Positions 8,472-18,459 are shown, counted from the stretch's first letter. The stretch is 64,000 bases of DNA from an uncultured Pseudomonadota bacterium (GCA_913061235.1 CAJXTB010000024.1:29633-93632), one strand, 5' to 3'. The notes: a model not told the origin generated them from the letters alone. A program made the numbers and translations.

Positions 8472-9488
8472 CTACTGGCTGCGTCGGCGGTCCAGCTCGG
8501 TCTGAATCGTGCTCAACAGCTCGGTACCGCCATCAACGGAGGCGGCAAAGTCGCTATGCATACCACGACCGACCCGGCGAAACGCGGCCTTCTCGGCATC
8601 TGTGAGCGTGATGACCTCAAGCTCTTCACTGAGCATCTCTTGAAAGACATCGTTCTCGGAACGAATGTCCACGCGAGCGGAGGTTGCCAGCGCCTTTTGG
8701 GCGTCCAGAATGCCTTGCAGCTCTGGAGTCAACCCGTCGTAAAAGCGCTTGGACCACACGATCGCGGCAGGCTGGTAGATGTGCTCGCTGATGGTGTAGT
8801 ACTCAAGCGGGCCAGATAGACCGCCCAAGTTTAGGAACAGGGGCGGGTTGTCGAGGCCGTTGACCACACCCGACTGCAGTGCAGTCAGTGTCTCAGTCAT
8901 TGACTTCTGAACCGCTTGCGCGCCGAAGGCGTTGTACATCGCCATGTGTACAGCGCTCTCTTGGGAGCGCATCTTGAAGCCGCGCAGGTCTTCCGGTGTG
9001 CGGATGGCCTTGCCCTTGGTGGCGAAGCTGCGGAACCCATTCTCTGACCAAGCGCCGAGCACGAAGCCACGGCGGCCGAGAAGTTCATTGACCGGCGTCC
9101 ACAACACATTGTCGAGGACGTGGTCGGCTTCGGCAAAGTCGTTGAACAAGTAGGGGAGCTCGACGACCTGTAGGGCGGCGACGTTTCCGCCTTCTGCCAA
9201 GGCTGCCGTGGTCACGGCACAACCTTGAAGGCGCTCACCGCGACGGGTCTCACGGACCATTTCCACTTCGCCCATCTGTCCTGGTGGACGGATGACAAAG
9301 TCGATTTGACCGTTGGACTGTGTCTCGATTGCACGCTCCATCGACTTGAGCATCTCCCACCACACACTGTTGGTGGGGGCGAGGCTGCCGACGGACAACT
9401 CTATGGTGCCGTCTGCTTGAGACGGGGTTGCGAATAGGGCGAAAGCGGCAGCGGATAGTGCGGCGCCAGCTGCGATAAAGCGTTTCAT
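8472..9488 (-). CDS. TRAP transporter solute-binding protein (DctP family)
   Basis: The 338-residue periplasmic binding protein feeds the adjoining permease. A signal peptide ends at ATPSQA (about residue 25). The mature chain begins TIELSVGSLAPTNSVWWEML and has DctP features such as GQMGEVEMVRETRRG, ELPYLFNDFAEADHVLD and LRGFKMRSQESAVHMAMYNAFGA, which covers the usual ligand-binding Arg region. I chose the ATG at 9488 because it begins the signal peptide; the in-frame extension overlaps tatT. It is 4 bp from tatT. The ligand cannot be read from sequence. Confidence 0.88.
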   Translation of the reverse strand: MKRFIAAGAALSAAAFALFATPSQADGTIELSVGSLAPTNSVWWEMLKSMERAIETQSNGQIDFVIRPPGQMGEVEMVRETRRGERLQGCAVTTAALAEGGNVAALQVVELPYLFNDFAEADHVLDNVLWTPVNELLGRRGFVLGAWSENGFRSFATKGKAIRTPEDLRGFKMRSQESAVHMAMYNAFGAQAVQKSMTETLTALQSGVVNGLDNPPLFLNLGGLSGPLEYYTISEHIYQPAAIVWSKRFYDGLTPELQGILDAQKALATSARVDIRSENDVFQEMLSEELEVITLTDAEKAAFRRVGRGMHSDFAASVDGGTELLSTIQTELDRRRSQ

Positions 9489-9492
9489 AGGG

Positions 9493-10398
9493 TTACTCCA
9501 TGCCGCCAGCGGCAGCTTCAATGGCGCTGCGGGAGAACAGCTCGCTGCGCTGGTCCAACAGGTTCTGTGCCTTAATCTTCTCAAGAGTGTTCTCTTGAGC
9601 CACAGGACCCCCGATGCCCTCTGGAGCGTCCAAGACAAAGCGAATATCTTCGTCAAACATCGCTACGTTCTCGGTCGCGACGGCCAAGTACGTGGCGCGA
9701 AGCACACGGGTGCCGAGGTAGTCGGGTGCACCTTCGATGGATGCTGTGAAGTACTCGGCGCTGCGGTCGAGGTCCTGACCGGCGAAGCTAGGAAGTACTG
9801 CGTAGTAGCTGCCCCAATAGCGGGCTGGACCGTAGTGGTAGAAGGTCGCGTTGAGCTCTTCGGCGCGGCCGATGTAGGCCTTGACGGTCGGGAGGTTCTT
9901 GAGGGTCTTGGACAGGCCCTGAATCTTGCCCCACTTGCCGATTGCGGATGCGGACCAGTACAAGCAGGGGACGTCTGCGATGGTTGCCGAGGCAACGGCG
10001 TCGCGCTCGCGCTCACCTTGCTGAATACGTTCAGCGATGTCCGGGTTGAGCGCCAGGCAGGTGGCGCCGTATTCGATGGCCTTGCCCCAGCGTTCAATCT
10101 TCGTTTCCTTCTCGTCTGCGTGGGCATCACCGTACAGGTACCAGCCGCGGGTCAGTCGCTGGAGGGCGGTGCGGTTGGCCGGGTCCATTGCCAGGACTTC
10201 TTCATAGGCGAGCAGCGTAGCGTGCAGCTTGCTGGCGTCTGAGCGAGCAGCCCACATGCCTTGGGCTTCTTCAAGCTTGGCTGCAATCGCGGTTGCGTCA
10301 GCGCTGGTGGCGGCTGGAGTGGGGGCGGTGATGGCGACGGGGGTCTTTCCACCACATGCTGTAAGGGCCAGAAAAACAGAGAGGGCGAGTGTGCGCAT
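9493..10398 (-). CDS. TRAP-associated TPR lipoprotein (TatT family)
   Basis: The 301-residue lipoprotein has a lipobox LTAC at about residues 12-15 and helical TPR-type repeats, including YEEVLAMDPANRTALQRLTRGWYLYGDAH and AIEYGATCLALNPDIAERI. TatT proteins (first described in Treponema pallidum) form trimers that bind the TRAP solute-binding protein; the Treponema pair is thought to handle hydrophobic ligands. The gene starts the operon with dctP and the fused permease, which strongly supports the call. The ATG at 10398 has GAGG 8 nt upstream, and a possible TTGACA promoter lies further upstream. Confidence 0.82.
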   Translation of the reverse strand: MRTLALSVFLALTACGGKTPVAITAPTPAATSADATAIAAKLEEAQGMWAARSDASKLHATLLAYEEVLAMDPANRTALQRLTRGWYLYGDAHADEKETKIERWGKAIEYGATCLALNPDIAERIQQGERERDAVASATIADVPCLYWSASAIGKWGKIQGLSKTLKNLPTVKAYIGRAEELNATFYHYGPARYWGSYYAVLPSFAGQDLDRSAEYFTASIEGAPDYLGTRVLRATYLAVATENVAMFDEDIRFVLDAPEGIGGPVAQENTLEKIKAQNLLDQRSELFSRSAIEAAAGGME

Positions 10399-10429
10399 TG
10401 GGCAGTCCTCGGGTCGATTGTGGAGGGAG

Positions 10430-10458
10430 TTGGTACAGGTTGCTGTGTCGTTTGTCAA
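10430..10458 (-). promoter_or_regulatory. candidate sigma-70 promoter for the tatT operon
   Basis: On the minus strand a consensus -35 TTGACA (10458-10453) is followed after 17 nt by TACCAA (10435-10430), a weak -10. It would start transcription about 25 nt upstream of the tatT start codon. The -35 overlaps the -35 of the opposing candidate promoter for guaB. Confidence 0.35.
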
Positions 10459-10479
10459 TGGGTTCGACCGCCCTATGTG
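10452..10479 (+). promoter_or_regulatory. candidate sigma-70 promoter for guaB
   Basis: TTGTCA (10452-10457) and TATGTG (10474-10479) are 16 nt apart. Transcription would begin near 10486, about 60 nt before the guaB ATG, which has GAGGTGG as ribosome site. Confidence 0.4.
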
Positions 10480-10511
10480 CCCATCGTGTGCCGCTGATTG
10501 CGGGGCAGTGA

Positions 10512-12020
<1,509 letters not shown>

Positions 12021-12035
12021 CCGGGCTTGCTCGCT

Positions 12036-13979
12036 CTAGGCGAGCTCCGACCGGTTGGCGAATGCGTCCAGGGCTTCGGGATTGGCCAGGGCATCCCGGT
12101 TCGGTACGTCTTGGCCTTGCACAACTCGGGTCACGGCGACCTCGACCTTCTTGCCGGACAAGGTCCGGGGGATGGCGGGTACGTCTAGGATGACGGCTGG
12201 AACATGACGCGGCGTGGTGTTCGCGCGAATCTGACGCTTGATCTTGGTGACCAGCTCCGCGGTCAGCGACACGCCCTCACGCAGGACCACGAATAGCACC
12301 ACGCGGACGTCATCTTGGTAGGGCTGGCCCACGACAATGCAGTCGAGCACCTCGTCCATCGCTTCCACTTGGCGGTCAATCTCGGCGGTTCCGATTCGCA
12401 CGCCACCGGGATTGAGCGTGGCATCGGAGCGGCCATAGACAATGACGCCACCCCGCTCCGTGACCTCGATGTAGTCGCCGTGACGCCAGATGCCGGGAAA
12501 GTGGTCGAAGTATGCTCGCCGGTAGCGCTCGCCGTCGGCGTCGTCCCAGAAGCAGACGGGCATGGAGGGGAAGGGCTTGACGCAGACCAGCTCGCCCTTC
12601 TGGCCAACAACAGGTGCCCCGGTCTCGTCCCACGCTTCCACGGCCATGCCGAGTCCACGCTTCTGGATTTCGCCGGCGTAGACCGGGTCCCAAGGGCTTC
12701 CAAGCATGAAGCACGAGACAATGTCGGTGCCGCCGGAGATAGAGGCGAGCTGAATGTCGTGTGAGACGTGAGTGTAGACCCACTCAAAGTTCTCAACGGA
12801 CAGCGGAGCTCCGGTCGACAACACCGTTCGTAGAGCGGACAGGTCGAACTCGGTCCGTGGGTCAATGCCTGCGTTCTCGACGCTGGAGAGGAACTTGGGG
12901 CTTGTGCCGAAAGCGGTGACGCCTTCAGTCTCGGCCATTTGCCACAGGGTGCGGAGGTCTGGGAAGCCGGGGCTGCCGTCGTACAGCACGACTGAACAGC
13001 CGACGGACAAGCCACTGACGAGCCAGTTCCACATCATCCAGCCACAGGTGGTGAAGTAGAACAGGACGTCGTCTCGACCGAGGTCGGACTGTAGGACCAG
13101 CTCTTTGGCGTGCTGCAGAAGCGTGCCGCCGGCGCCATGTACAATGCACTTGGGGACGCCAGTGGTTCCAGAGCTGTACAAGATGTACAGCGGATGGTCG
13201 AAGGGCAGAGCCTCGAAGGTGAGCTCTGGGGCGTCTGCCTTGAGTGCTTGGGGCCAGAGTACGGCACCACGTAGGGTCGAAACATCCGGCGTTGGGTCAA
13301 CGACGGGTACTACGATGATGTGCTCAATGGCGGTGATTGCGCTCGCGACCTCGTGAACACGGGCCAGTGTATTGAAGGTCTTTCCGCCGTAGCGAACACC
13401 ATCTGGAGCGACCAGAACCTTGGGGGCAATTTGACCGAACCGGTCCATCACACCATTGAAGCCGAAGTCGGGGCTGCATGATGAGTAGATGGCACCCACG
13501 CTCGTAGCGGCGAGCATAGTGATGACGGCCTCGACACGATTGGGCATGAGGGCAGCGACGCGGTCGCCTTTGCCCACTCCCCACTCACGAAAGCGTCCCG
13601 CGAGCTCACGGACGTGGTCAGCGAGCTGGGCGTAGGTCCAAGACTGACGCTCACCGGCCTCGTTGACTTGAACGATGGCAGGCCGGTCGTCGCGAAAGCG
13701 CAACAGATTCTCGGCAAAGTTCAACCGGGCGCCTGGGAACCACTCGGCTCCTGGCATGGTTGTTGAACCGAGAACGGCGGTCGCAGGTTCGCTGGCAAGT
13801 ACACCCGTGAAGTCCCACACCGCGCTCCAGAAGCGCTCGGGATGGTCCACGGACCATTGGTGCAGATCGTTGTACTCAGAAACGGAAACACCCTCCGACT
13901 GCTCGAGATGCTTCGCGAACCGGGTGAGGTTCGACGCTGCAATTCGAGCAGGGGAGGGTGTCCAGAGGGGAGCGCTCAT
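12036..13979 (-). CDS. acetoacetyl-CoA synthetase (acetoacetate--CoA ligase)
   Basis: The 647-residue ANL-superfamily enzyme activates acetoacetate with ATP and CoA. The N-terminal LHQWSVDHPERFWSAVWDFTGV separates it from acetyl-CoA synthetase and fits acetoacetate ligases. The ATP loop LYSSGTTGVPKCIVHG, the middle FYFTTCGWMMWNWLVSGL and the YGRSDATLNPGGVRIG hinge motif are all present, followed by the C-terminal domain with the acetylatable Lys in LSGKKVEV. I chose the ATG at 13979 because GGAGGA lies about 10 nt upstream; an ATG at 13997 is possible. It begins 22 bp after rplC on the same strand, so it may be co-transcribed with a ribosomal protein gene. Confidence 0.87.
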   Translation of the reverse strand: MSAPLWTPSPARIAASNLTRFAKHLEQSEGVSVSEYNDLHQWSVDHPERFWSAVWDFTGVLASEPATAVLGSTTMPGAEWFPGARLNFAENLLRFRDDRPAIVQVNEAGERQSWTYAQLADHVRELAGRFREWGVGKGDRVAALMPNRVEAVITMLAATSVGAIYSSCSPDFGFNGVMDRFGQIAPKVLVAPDGVRYGGKTFNTLARVHEVASAITAIEHIIVVPVVDPTPDVSTLRGAVLWPQALKADAPELTFEALPFDHPLYILYSSGTTGVPKCIVHGAGGTLLQHAKELVLQSDLGRDDVLFYFTTCGWMMWNWLVSGLSVGCSVVLYDGSPGFPDLRTLWQMAETEGVTAFGTSPKFLSSVENAGIDPRTEFDLSALRTVLSTGAPLSVENFEWVYTHVSHDIQLASISGGTDIVSCFMLGSPWDPVYAGEIQKRGLGMAVEAWDETGAPVVGQKGELVCVKPFPSMPVCFWDDADGERYRRAYFDHFPGIWRHGDYIEVTERGGVIVYGRSDATLNPGGVRIGTAEIDRQVEAMDEVLDCIVVGQPYQDDVRVVLFVVLREGVSLTAELVTKIKRQIRANTTPRHVPAVILDVPAIPRTLSGKKVEVAVTRVVQGQDVPNRDALANPEALDAFANRSELA

Positions 13980-14001
13980 AGTGGGAGCGTCCTCCATGTG
14001 A

Positions 14002-14655
14002 CTACTTCTTCACCGCGTTGCGGACGACGACGATTCCGCCGTTCGGACCAGGAACGCCACCGCGAAGGAACACGAGGTTCCGCTCTGCGTCGACCTTCAC
14101 GATCTCGAGGTTCTGGATGGTCTTGCGGTAGCCACCCATGCGGCCAGGCATCTTCTTGCCCTTGAACACGCGACCTGGGGTCAAGCGAGTACCGATGGAG
14201 CCACCATGACGGAAGAACTCGTGCGAACCATGCGTAGCGATGAAGCCAGCAAAGTTGTACTTCTTCATGACGCCGGCGAAGCCCTTGCCCTTTGAAGTAC
14301 CAATGGCGTCAGCGTAGCCGCCAACTGCGAATGCGTCTTCGACACCGAGAATTTGGCCAGGCTCGAAGCTGCTGGCCTTGTCTGCGGACAAACGGACTTC
14401 GCGGACGTGGCGGATGCCACTGGCGTTGGCCTTGGCGAAGTGACCGCGGAGAGCCTTGGTCTGGCGGCGTTCCTTCTGGATGCCGAAACCGAGCTGGATT
14501 GCGTTGTAGCGGTCGTTGCCTTCACCGGACTTGACCTGGAGGACCGTGTTGGGTCCGACTTGAACAACCGTCACAGCGAGGGCGGCGCCATCGTCTGCAA
14601 AGATTTGGGTCATTCCGATTTTGCGGCCGATTAGGCCCATGCTTTCGTTTGCCAT
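14002..14655 (-). CDS. rplC: 50S ribosomal protein L3
   Basis: The 217-residue protein is an early-assembling large-subunit component near the peptidyl transferase centre. It begins MANESMGLIGRKIGMTQIF, has the L3 signature region with KKYNFAGFIATHGSHEFFRHGGSIG, and contains the conserved PGRVFKGKKMPGRMGG loop, whose Gln/Gly methylation region is replaced by MGGYRKT. Length and order of motifs are normal. The ATG at 14655 has GAGG 8 nt upstream. The gene lacks its usual S10-operon neighbours: downstream is acetoacetyl-CoA synthetase and upstream a barrel protein gene. Three hairpins lie just upstream. Confidence 0.95.
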   Translation of the reverse strand: MANESMGLIGRKIGMTQIFADDGAALAVTVVQVGPNTVLQVKSGEGNDRYNAIQLGFGIQKERRQTKALRGHFAKANASGIRHVREVRLSADKASSFEPGQILGVEDAFAVGGYADAIGTSKGKGFAGVMKKYNFAGFIATHGSHEFFRHGGSIGTRLTPGRVFKGKKMPGRMGGYRKTIQNLEIVKVDAERNLVFLRGGVPGPNGGIVVVRNAVKK

Positions 14656-14701
14656 TATGAATCCTCGCATAGGACGACTCGATGGCCGTCATACGGGTGA
14701 A

Positions 14702-14773
14702 GCGGAAAGTTCCGCGTGCCAAGTGAGCTTGGCGAGCCCGCGCGTGTAACGAGTTTGGCAGTCTTCGCCAAAC
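14702..14773 (-). promoter_or_regulatory. three-hairpin leader between the CglE-like gene and rplC
   Basis: The 137-bp gap between the barrel gene and rplC contains three short perfect stems: 14702-14715 (5 bp, 4-nt loop), 14718-14733 (6 bp, GCCAAG-TGAG-CTTGGC) and 14753-14773 (7 bp, GTTTGGC with a 7-nt loop). None is followed by a T run on the minus strand, so a plain intrinsic terminator is not clear. They could end the upstream transcript or form an rplC leader. Confidence 0.4.
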
Positions 14774-14792
14774 GGTCGCTACACGACGCTGA

Positions 14793-15503
14793 CTAGAAGG
14801 TGTACTTGAGGTACCCGGAGGCACTCATGCCGAGGTCGAAACCTAGGGCGTAGGACACGTCTACATCTGCACCCATGGAGAAGTGGGAGAGCTTGGTGTA
14901 GTACTCGAAGGTCGGGCCTGCGAACGCGATGGGGTGCGGGTTGCGGTGCACCGTGGTCGTCGTTCCCCAGTTGGCTTCCACTTCCGTGGCGAAAGCGTTC
15001 GACTCAATGAGCAGTGGGCTCAGCATGATGCCAGCACCACCGCGGATACCAATACCGATGCGTCGGCTTGGGTAGATGCTGTACTCGGCGTTGGCGGCCA
15101 GCAGGAAGGTCCGGGTGTCACCCTGGATGTTCTGCGACGGCGAACGGCCGAGAACAATCTGGTCTTCCCAGCGCTCACCGTTGTGAACGCCCTGAGTGAA
15201 CTGGACTTCCCATGCAGCACTGTTCTTCTCGTTGTCGAGGAAGTCAGAACCAACGGCGAAGCCGAGTAGGGTGCCTGCGGAGAGCGTTGAGCTGTAGTTG
15301 CCCAAGTAGAACGTGCTGCCAATGTTCGACTTGAGGTAGTAGCCGCGTTCGATCTCACGAATGACTTCTCCCTCTAGGGAGTCCCGACGGCTGCTGCGGT
15401 CGCGTGCATTCGGGTCAGCATCGAGATCCGTCACGTCATCCTGTGCCACAGCGTCAGAGACGATGACAGAGGACAGGGCGAGGAGAATGGCGAGGGTCTT
15501 CAT
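14793..15503 (-). CDS. outer-membrane beta-barrel protein, CglE-like
   Basis: The 236-residue protein has a signal peptide ending at VSDAVAQ and a mature chain of alternating strands that ends in LKYTF, a C-terminal aromatic typical of outer-membrane barrels. The stretch IAFAGPTFEYYTKLSHFSMGAD resembles the M. xanthus gliding protein CglE as I remember the family, and its location at the end of a GltG/CglF-like gene run supports this. CglE-type proteins belong to the outer-membrane part of the gliding or trans-envelope complex. The ATG at 15503 has GGAG about 7-8 nt upstream. A generic porin-like barrel remains possible. Confidence 0.6.
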   Translation of the reverse strand: MKTLAILLALSSVIVSDAVAQDDVTDLDADPNARDRSSRRDSLEGEVIREIERGYYLKSNIGSTFYLGNYSSTLSAGTLLGFAVGSDFLDNEKNSAAWEVQFTQGVHNGERWEDQIVLGRSPSQNIQGDTRTFLLAANAEYSIYPSRRIGIGIRGGAGIMLSPLLIESNAFATEVEANWGTTTTVHRNPHPIAFAGPTFEYYTKLSHFSMGADVDVSYALGFDLGMSASGYLKYTF

Positions 15504-15616
15504 CGGGAGGCTCCAGGGCTCATACCGCGAGGGCGGGAACTAGCACTTGTCACCAGTTGCTGCCAGCCTTCGAAATCGTGTGTTGACAGGGTGTGGACGT
15601 GCTCGGTTTGTGGCTG

Positions 15617-16066
15617 TCACCACGGATAGGTGACGATCGTCCGGCCACCAGCGGCTGGTGGGGGGAACTCTATGTCCGTGAAACAGGGCAGCAGGTCCGT
15701 CATAGTGCCGTCTTGATGCGGGATTGATGCATTTAAGACCGTGCCCATTGGACCGATCGTGTACGAGATGGGCCCGGTAGCAGCCGTGTGGCTGCGAAGC
15801 TCTAGCTGTTCGGTCAGACAGGAACCCAGCTCCTGTTGGTGTGCACGAATGGTCTGTGCGATGGCATCTGGCGACGGCTCGATCGGTCGAGTGCGACCTT
15901 GCCAGCGCTCACCAGGAGCCGTCGGTGTCACAGGCGCCGCAGTGCTGGGGGGAGCCCCCACACTGTGATCAGCGCTGTGGGATACCTTGGCTCGGCTTGT
16001 ACACCCCAAACACAAAGCGGCCAGCAGAATGACTGCTGACCGCTTTCGTAGTGTGGCCGTGACCAA
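15617..16066 (-). CDS. lipoprotein with an AgmX/PglI-type (TonB-like) C-terminal domain
   Basis: The 149-residue protein has a lipobox LCLGC with the lipidated Cys at residue 22, a Pro/Thr-rich linker (30-60) and a C-terminal domain of about 85 residues. That domain aligns by eye with the ends of the two GltG proteins upstream: two spaced cysteines (83 and 128), ISYTIGPMGTVLNASI against VIRFTIAGDGSVSQASV, and a final TIVTYPW against VIVSYPF. The start is a TTG at 16066, 7 bp after the GltG stop, with AGG close upstream; no ATG or GTG is available before the signal peptide. A single-domain, lipid-anchored version of this domain is uncommon to me. Confidence 0.7.
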   Translation of the reverse strand: MVTATLRKRSAVILLAALCLGCTSRAKVSHSADHSVGAPPSTAAPVTPTAPGERWQGRTRPIEPSPDAIAQTIRAHQQELGSCLTEQLELRSHTAATGPISYTIGPMGTVLNASIPHQDGTMTDLLPCFTDIEFPPPAAGGRTIVTYPW

Positions 16067-16073
16067 GCGCCTA

Positions 16074-18023
16074 TCAGCCGGGGCTGAACAGGAATGGGTA
16101 GGAAACGATGACGACACCGCCTCCACGTGGCTCTGGGAACTGCATGCGCATGAAGCGACCGGTGATGCAGCCTTCGACCGCACCGTTGCCCATGGTGGAT
16201 TCCTTGACGGAAGCCTGGGACACCGAGCCGTCACCAGCGATGGTGAAGCGGATGACGACCTTACCGGCAAGGCTTGGGTCGCGGGTCAGTTCGCGCTGGT
16301 AGCAGTAGCGAATCTGGTTCATGTGCCGCTTGATGACTTCGTCAATGAGCGAACGGTCCAGAGCACCGAGGATGATGGGGTCACCACCGAAGGTACCGAT
16401 AGCGCCTTCGCCACGCTCACCGAGGTTTCCACCACCGGAGCCGTAGCCAGAAGCACCTGAGCCTGCGCCCTTGGTGCCGAGACCGCCGAGGCCTTCAGCG
16501 TTGCCGCCGCCACCGAGTCCCGAACCACGGGAGCCGAGGCCACCGGAGCCGAACTGACTTCCCTTGGCGCCGATGAGGCCACCAATTCCGCCAGTCATGT
16601 TGGCGTTGAGGCCGGGAGCACCGAAGCCTGCCATGCCCGGGTCGCTGGAGAGAGCACCGAGGATACCGGCGTTCTCTGCAACTTCACGGTCCATTTCTTG
16701 CTGCTGCGTCTCGACCTTGTTGCCCTTGGCCTGTTCGACCTTGGACTCTTTCTTGCCGGTCTTGCCTTCTTCCTTCTTGGCCTTCTCGCCTTCACCAGCA
16801 TCCGGGTTGTTGTCCGGGCGCTTGTTCTCCGGCTTCTCTTCGGGGGGTTGCTCCAAGAGCAGCTCCGCGAAGCGGTCGGGCGGCTCGCTGGCCGTGGTGT
16901 AGATGCCTTCGGGTAGGAGCGAGACGTACAGAACGAATGCGCCGCCGAGGAATGCCATGAAGGAGAGCAGTGCAACGAAGAGGTAGTCGACTTCAGAGCC
17001 GCGTTCGGTGCGACGAGCACCGTTTACGGTGTGTGCGAAGAAGGTGATGCCTTCGACGTCGACGACGAGGCGACGGTTCTCATCCATTGGGATGACCATC
17101 ACGTCGCCTTCGATCTTGGCCTCTCCGCTTGCAACGAGCGAAGCGATGGGCTTGCGGGTCTCGCCAATGTCGACGAATCCACCCCAGTCCTTACCAATAC
17201 GAGCGACGTACTTGTCGCCTTCCCAGACGAAGAGCTTGTGGCTGTTGCCATCCGGTAGGCGCTCTTCCGGTGCGTAGAAGTCTTGGCGCCACTCGGTCTC
17301 AATGTCCGAGAGGAACGGGGGGGCGTAGCGGGCGAGGAAGCGAAGCGGGCCAGGGACCCAGCCCATGTCCACACCGAGCACGTTCCAGCGGTAGCCCATG
17401 TTCGGTCCCACAGTCACAGGGTCGCCACCAAGGGCGTAGTGACGGGTGTCGAGAAGGGTGTCGCTCCAGATTTGGTTGACTTCCAGAACCTTCGGGCGGT
17501 TCTTCTCAGTCGGGTGCGGCGGGCGTGTGTTCTGCTTGAGAATCACGTCCAACACGGCTTCACGGCTCTCGAACCCAGAGGCGGGCGCGGCGGTCGCAGT
17601 GAATGGATTCGGCGTACCCGCAGTGACCTCTTCGTGGTCAGCGTCTTCTGGGAAGTCGCCTTCGACACCAACGACAGTCGCAACATCATCCGCGAACGGA
17701 TCCGCGTTGTCGCCGAAGCGAACCACAATGCGAAGGTCACCAATCTGAACCGCGTCACCTGTAGACAGGGCGGTGTTCGACTGGATGGCCGTGCCGTTGA
17801 CCTTGGTACCACCTGGGATGCCAAGGTCTAGCAGGTGCACGGCACCGTCGTCACTGCGGTTGATAACCATGTGCAGTGGACCGATGCCTTCACCAGCAAC
17901 GGTGAGCAGGGCGTCGTCGCCGGAGCCAATGGTGATGCTCTCTTCCGAGCGGTCCACCGATGAGATCAGATCGCTTCCGCGGTAGATCTCAAAGGTAAGG
18001 GGCGTTGTGTTGGAACCGGCCAT
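16074..18023 (-). CDS. gltG: GltG-like protein: FHA, transmembrane helix, Gly-rich linker, TonB-like C-terminal domain
   Basis: The 649-residue bitopic inner-membrane protein matches M. xanthus GltG in design. Residues 20-105 form a cytoplasmic FHA (phosphothreonine-binding) domain with TIGSGDDALLTV and the closing GDAVQIGDLRIVVRFG. After a second soluble region, one transmembrane helix lies at about 347-369. A Pro/Lys/Glu-rich then Gly-rich periplasmic linker covers 380-545. The AgmX/PglI C-terminal domain (555-649) has IRYCYQREL and GCITGRFMRMQFPE, with cysteines 574 and 619 probably disulphide bonded. It would span the periplasm to outer-membrane partners. The ATG at 18023 follows GGAGG. 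Confidence 0.8.
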   Translation of the reverse strand: MAGSNTTPLTFEIYRGSDLISSVDRSEESITIGSGDDALLTVAGEGIGPLHMVINRSDDGAVHLLDLGIPGGTKVNGTAIQSNTALSTGDAVQIGDLRIVVRFGDNADPFADDVATVVGVEGDFPEDADHEEVTAGTPNPFTATAAPASGFESREAVLDVILKQNTRPPHPTEKNRPKVLEVNQIWSDTLLDTRHYALGGDPVTVGPNMGYRWNVLGVDMGWVPGPLRFLARYAPPFLSDIETEWRQDFYAPEERLPDGNSHKLFVWEGDKYVARIGKDWGGFVDIGETRKPIASLVASGEAKIEGDVMVIPMDENRRLVVDVEGITFFAHTVNGARRTERGSEVDYLFVALLSFMAFLGGAFVLYVSLLPEGIYTTASEPPDRFAELLLEQPPEEKPENKRPDNNPDAGEGEKAKKEEGKTGKKESKVEQAKGNKVETQQQEMDREVAENAGILGALSSDPGMAGFGAPGLNANMTGGIGGLIGAKGSQFGSGGLGSRGSGLGGGGNAEGLGGLGTKGAGSGASGYGSGGGNLGERGEGAIGTFGGDPIILGALDRSLIDEVIKRHMNQIRYCYQRELTRDPSLAGKVVIRFTIAGDGSVSQASVKESTMGNGAVEGCITGRFMRMQFPEPRGGGVVIVSYPFLFSPG

Positions 18024-18065
18024 CGAGGGGCCTCCAATTCGGCAGCAGAAGGGTGCGGAGGGCGA

Positions 18066-18314
18066 CTACTTGACGTCGTCGATCGACTCACGCATCTCGT
18101 TGTTGAACTCGGTACGCAGTGTGATGAGCGGGTTGAAGCTTGCGCGGCGTCGCTCCAGAAGGAGCTGGCCTTGCGGCTTGACAAGCTCACCAGAGACGTC
18201 CACTTCTTCGAAGTCGATCTCGGTGCGTTCTTGGTAGATGACGTCTTGGTCGTCCTGCGCGAAGGCGGGAGCGGCGAGGACGGTGGCAGCGATGAAGCCG
18301 ATGACAATGCGCAT
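18066..18314 (-). CDS. small periplasmic protein, CglF-like (copy 1)
   Basis: The 82-residue protein has a signal peptide ending APAFAQ and a short mature part containing EIDFEEVDVSGELVKPQGQL and FNPLITLRTEFNNEM. The pattern (acidic start, DF-V-V-GEL-KP-G, basic stretch, F-PLI-LR-FN-EM) fits the small gliding protein CglF as I recall it, and the gene sits just upstream of gltG. It is about 40% alike by eye to the gene at 18460-18702. The ATG follows GGAG. A role in the periplasmic part of the Glt complex is inferred from family and neighbours. Confidence 0.6.
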   Translation of the reverse strand: MRIVIGFIAATVLAAPAFAQDDQDVIYQERTEIDFEEVDVSGELVKPQGQLLLERRRASFNPLITLRTEFNNEMRESIDDVK

Positions 18315-18459
18315 TGTGTCTCCTGGGTCTGGACGTCTCCAGACGAGGTGCGGACCGACGAGGGTCTGGCCGCCGATACTTTGTTTGTTTTAGGGCGTTC
18401 GACAAGCATGAACGGGTCAGGTTGTCGTCAACCACTTGTCGACAGGCGTCTCAATCCTT

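Noticed and set aside
12029..12045. Hairpin GCTCGC-TCTAG-GCGAGC between guaB and the CoA ligase as a terminator
   Set aside because: The stem is only 6 bp, no T run follows on either strand, and it overlaps the ligase stop codon.
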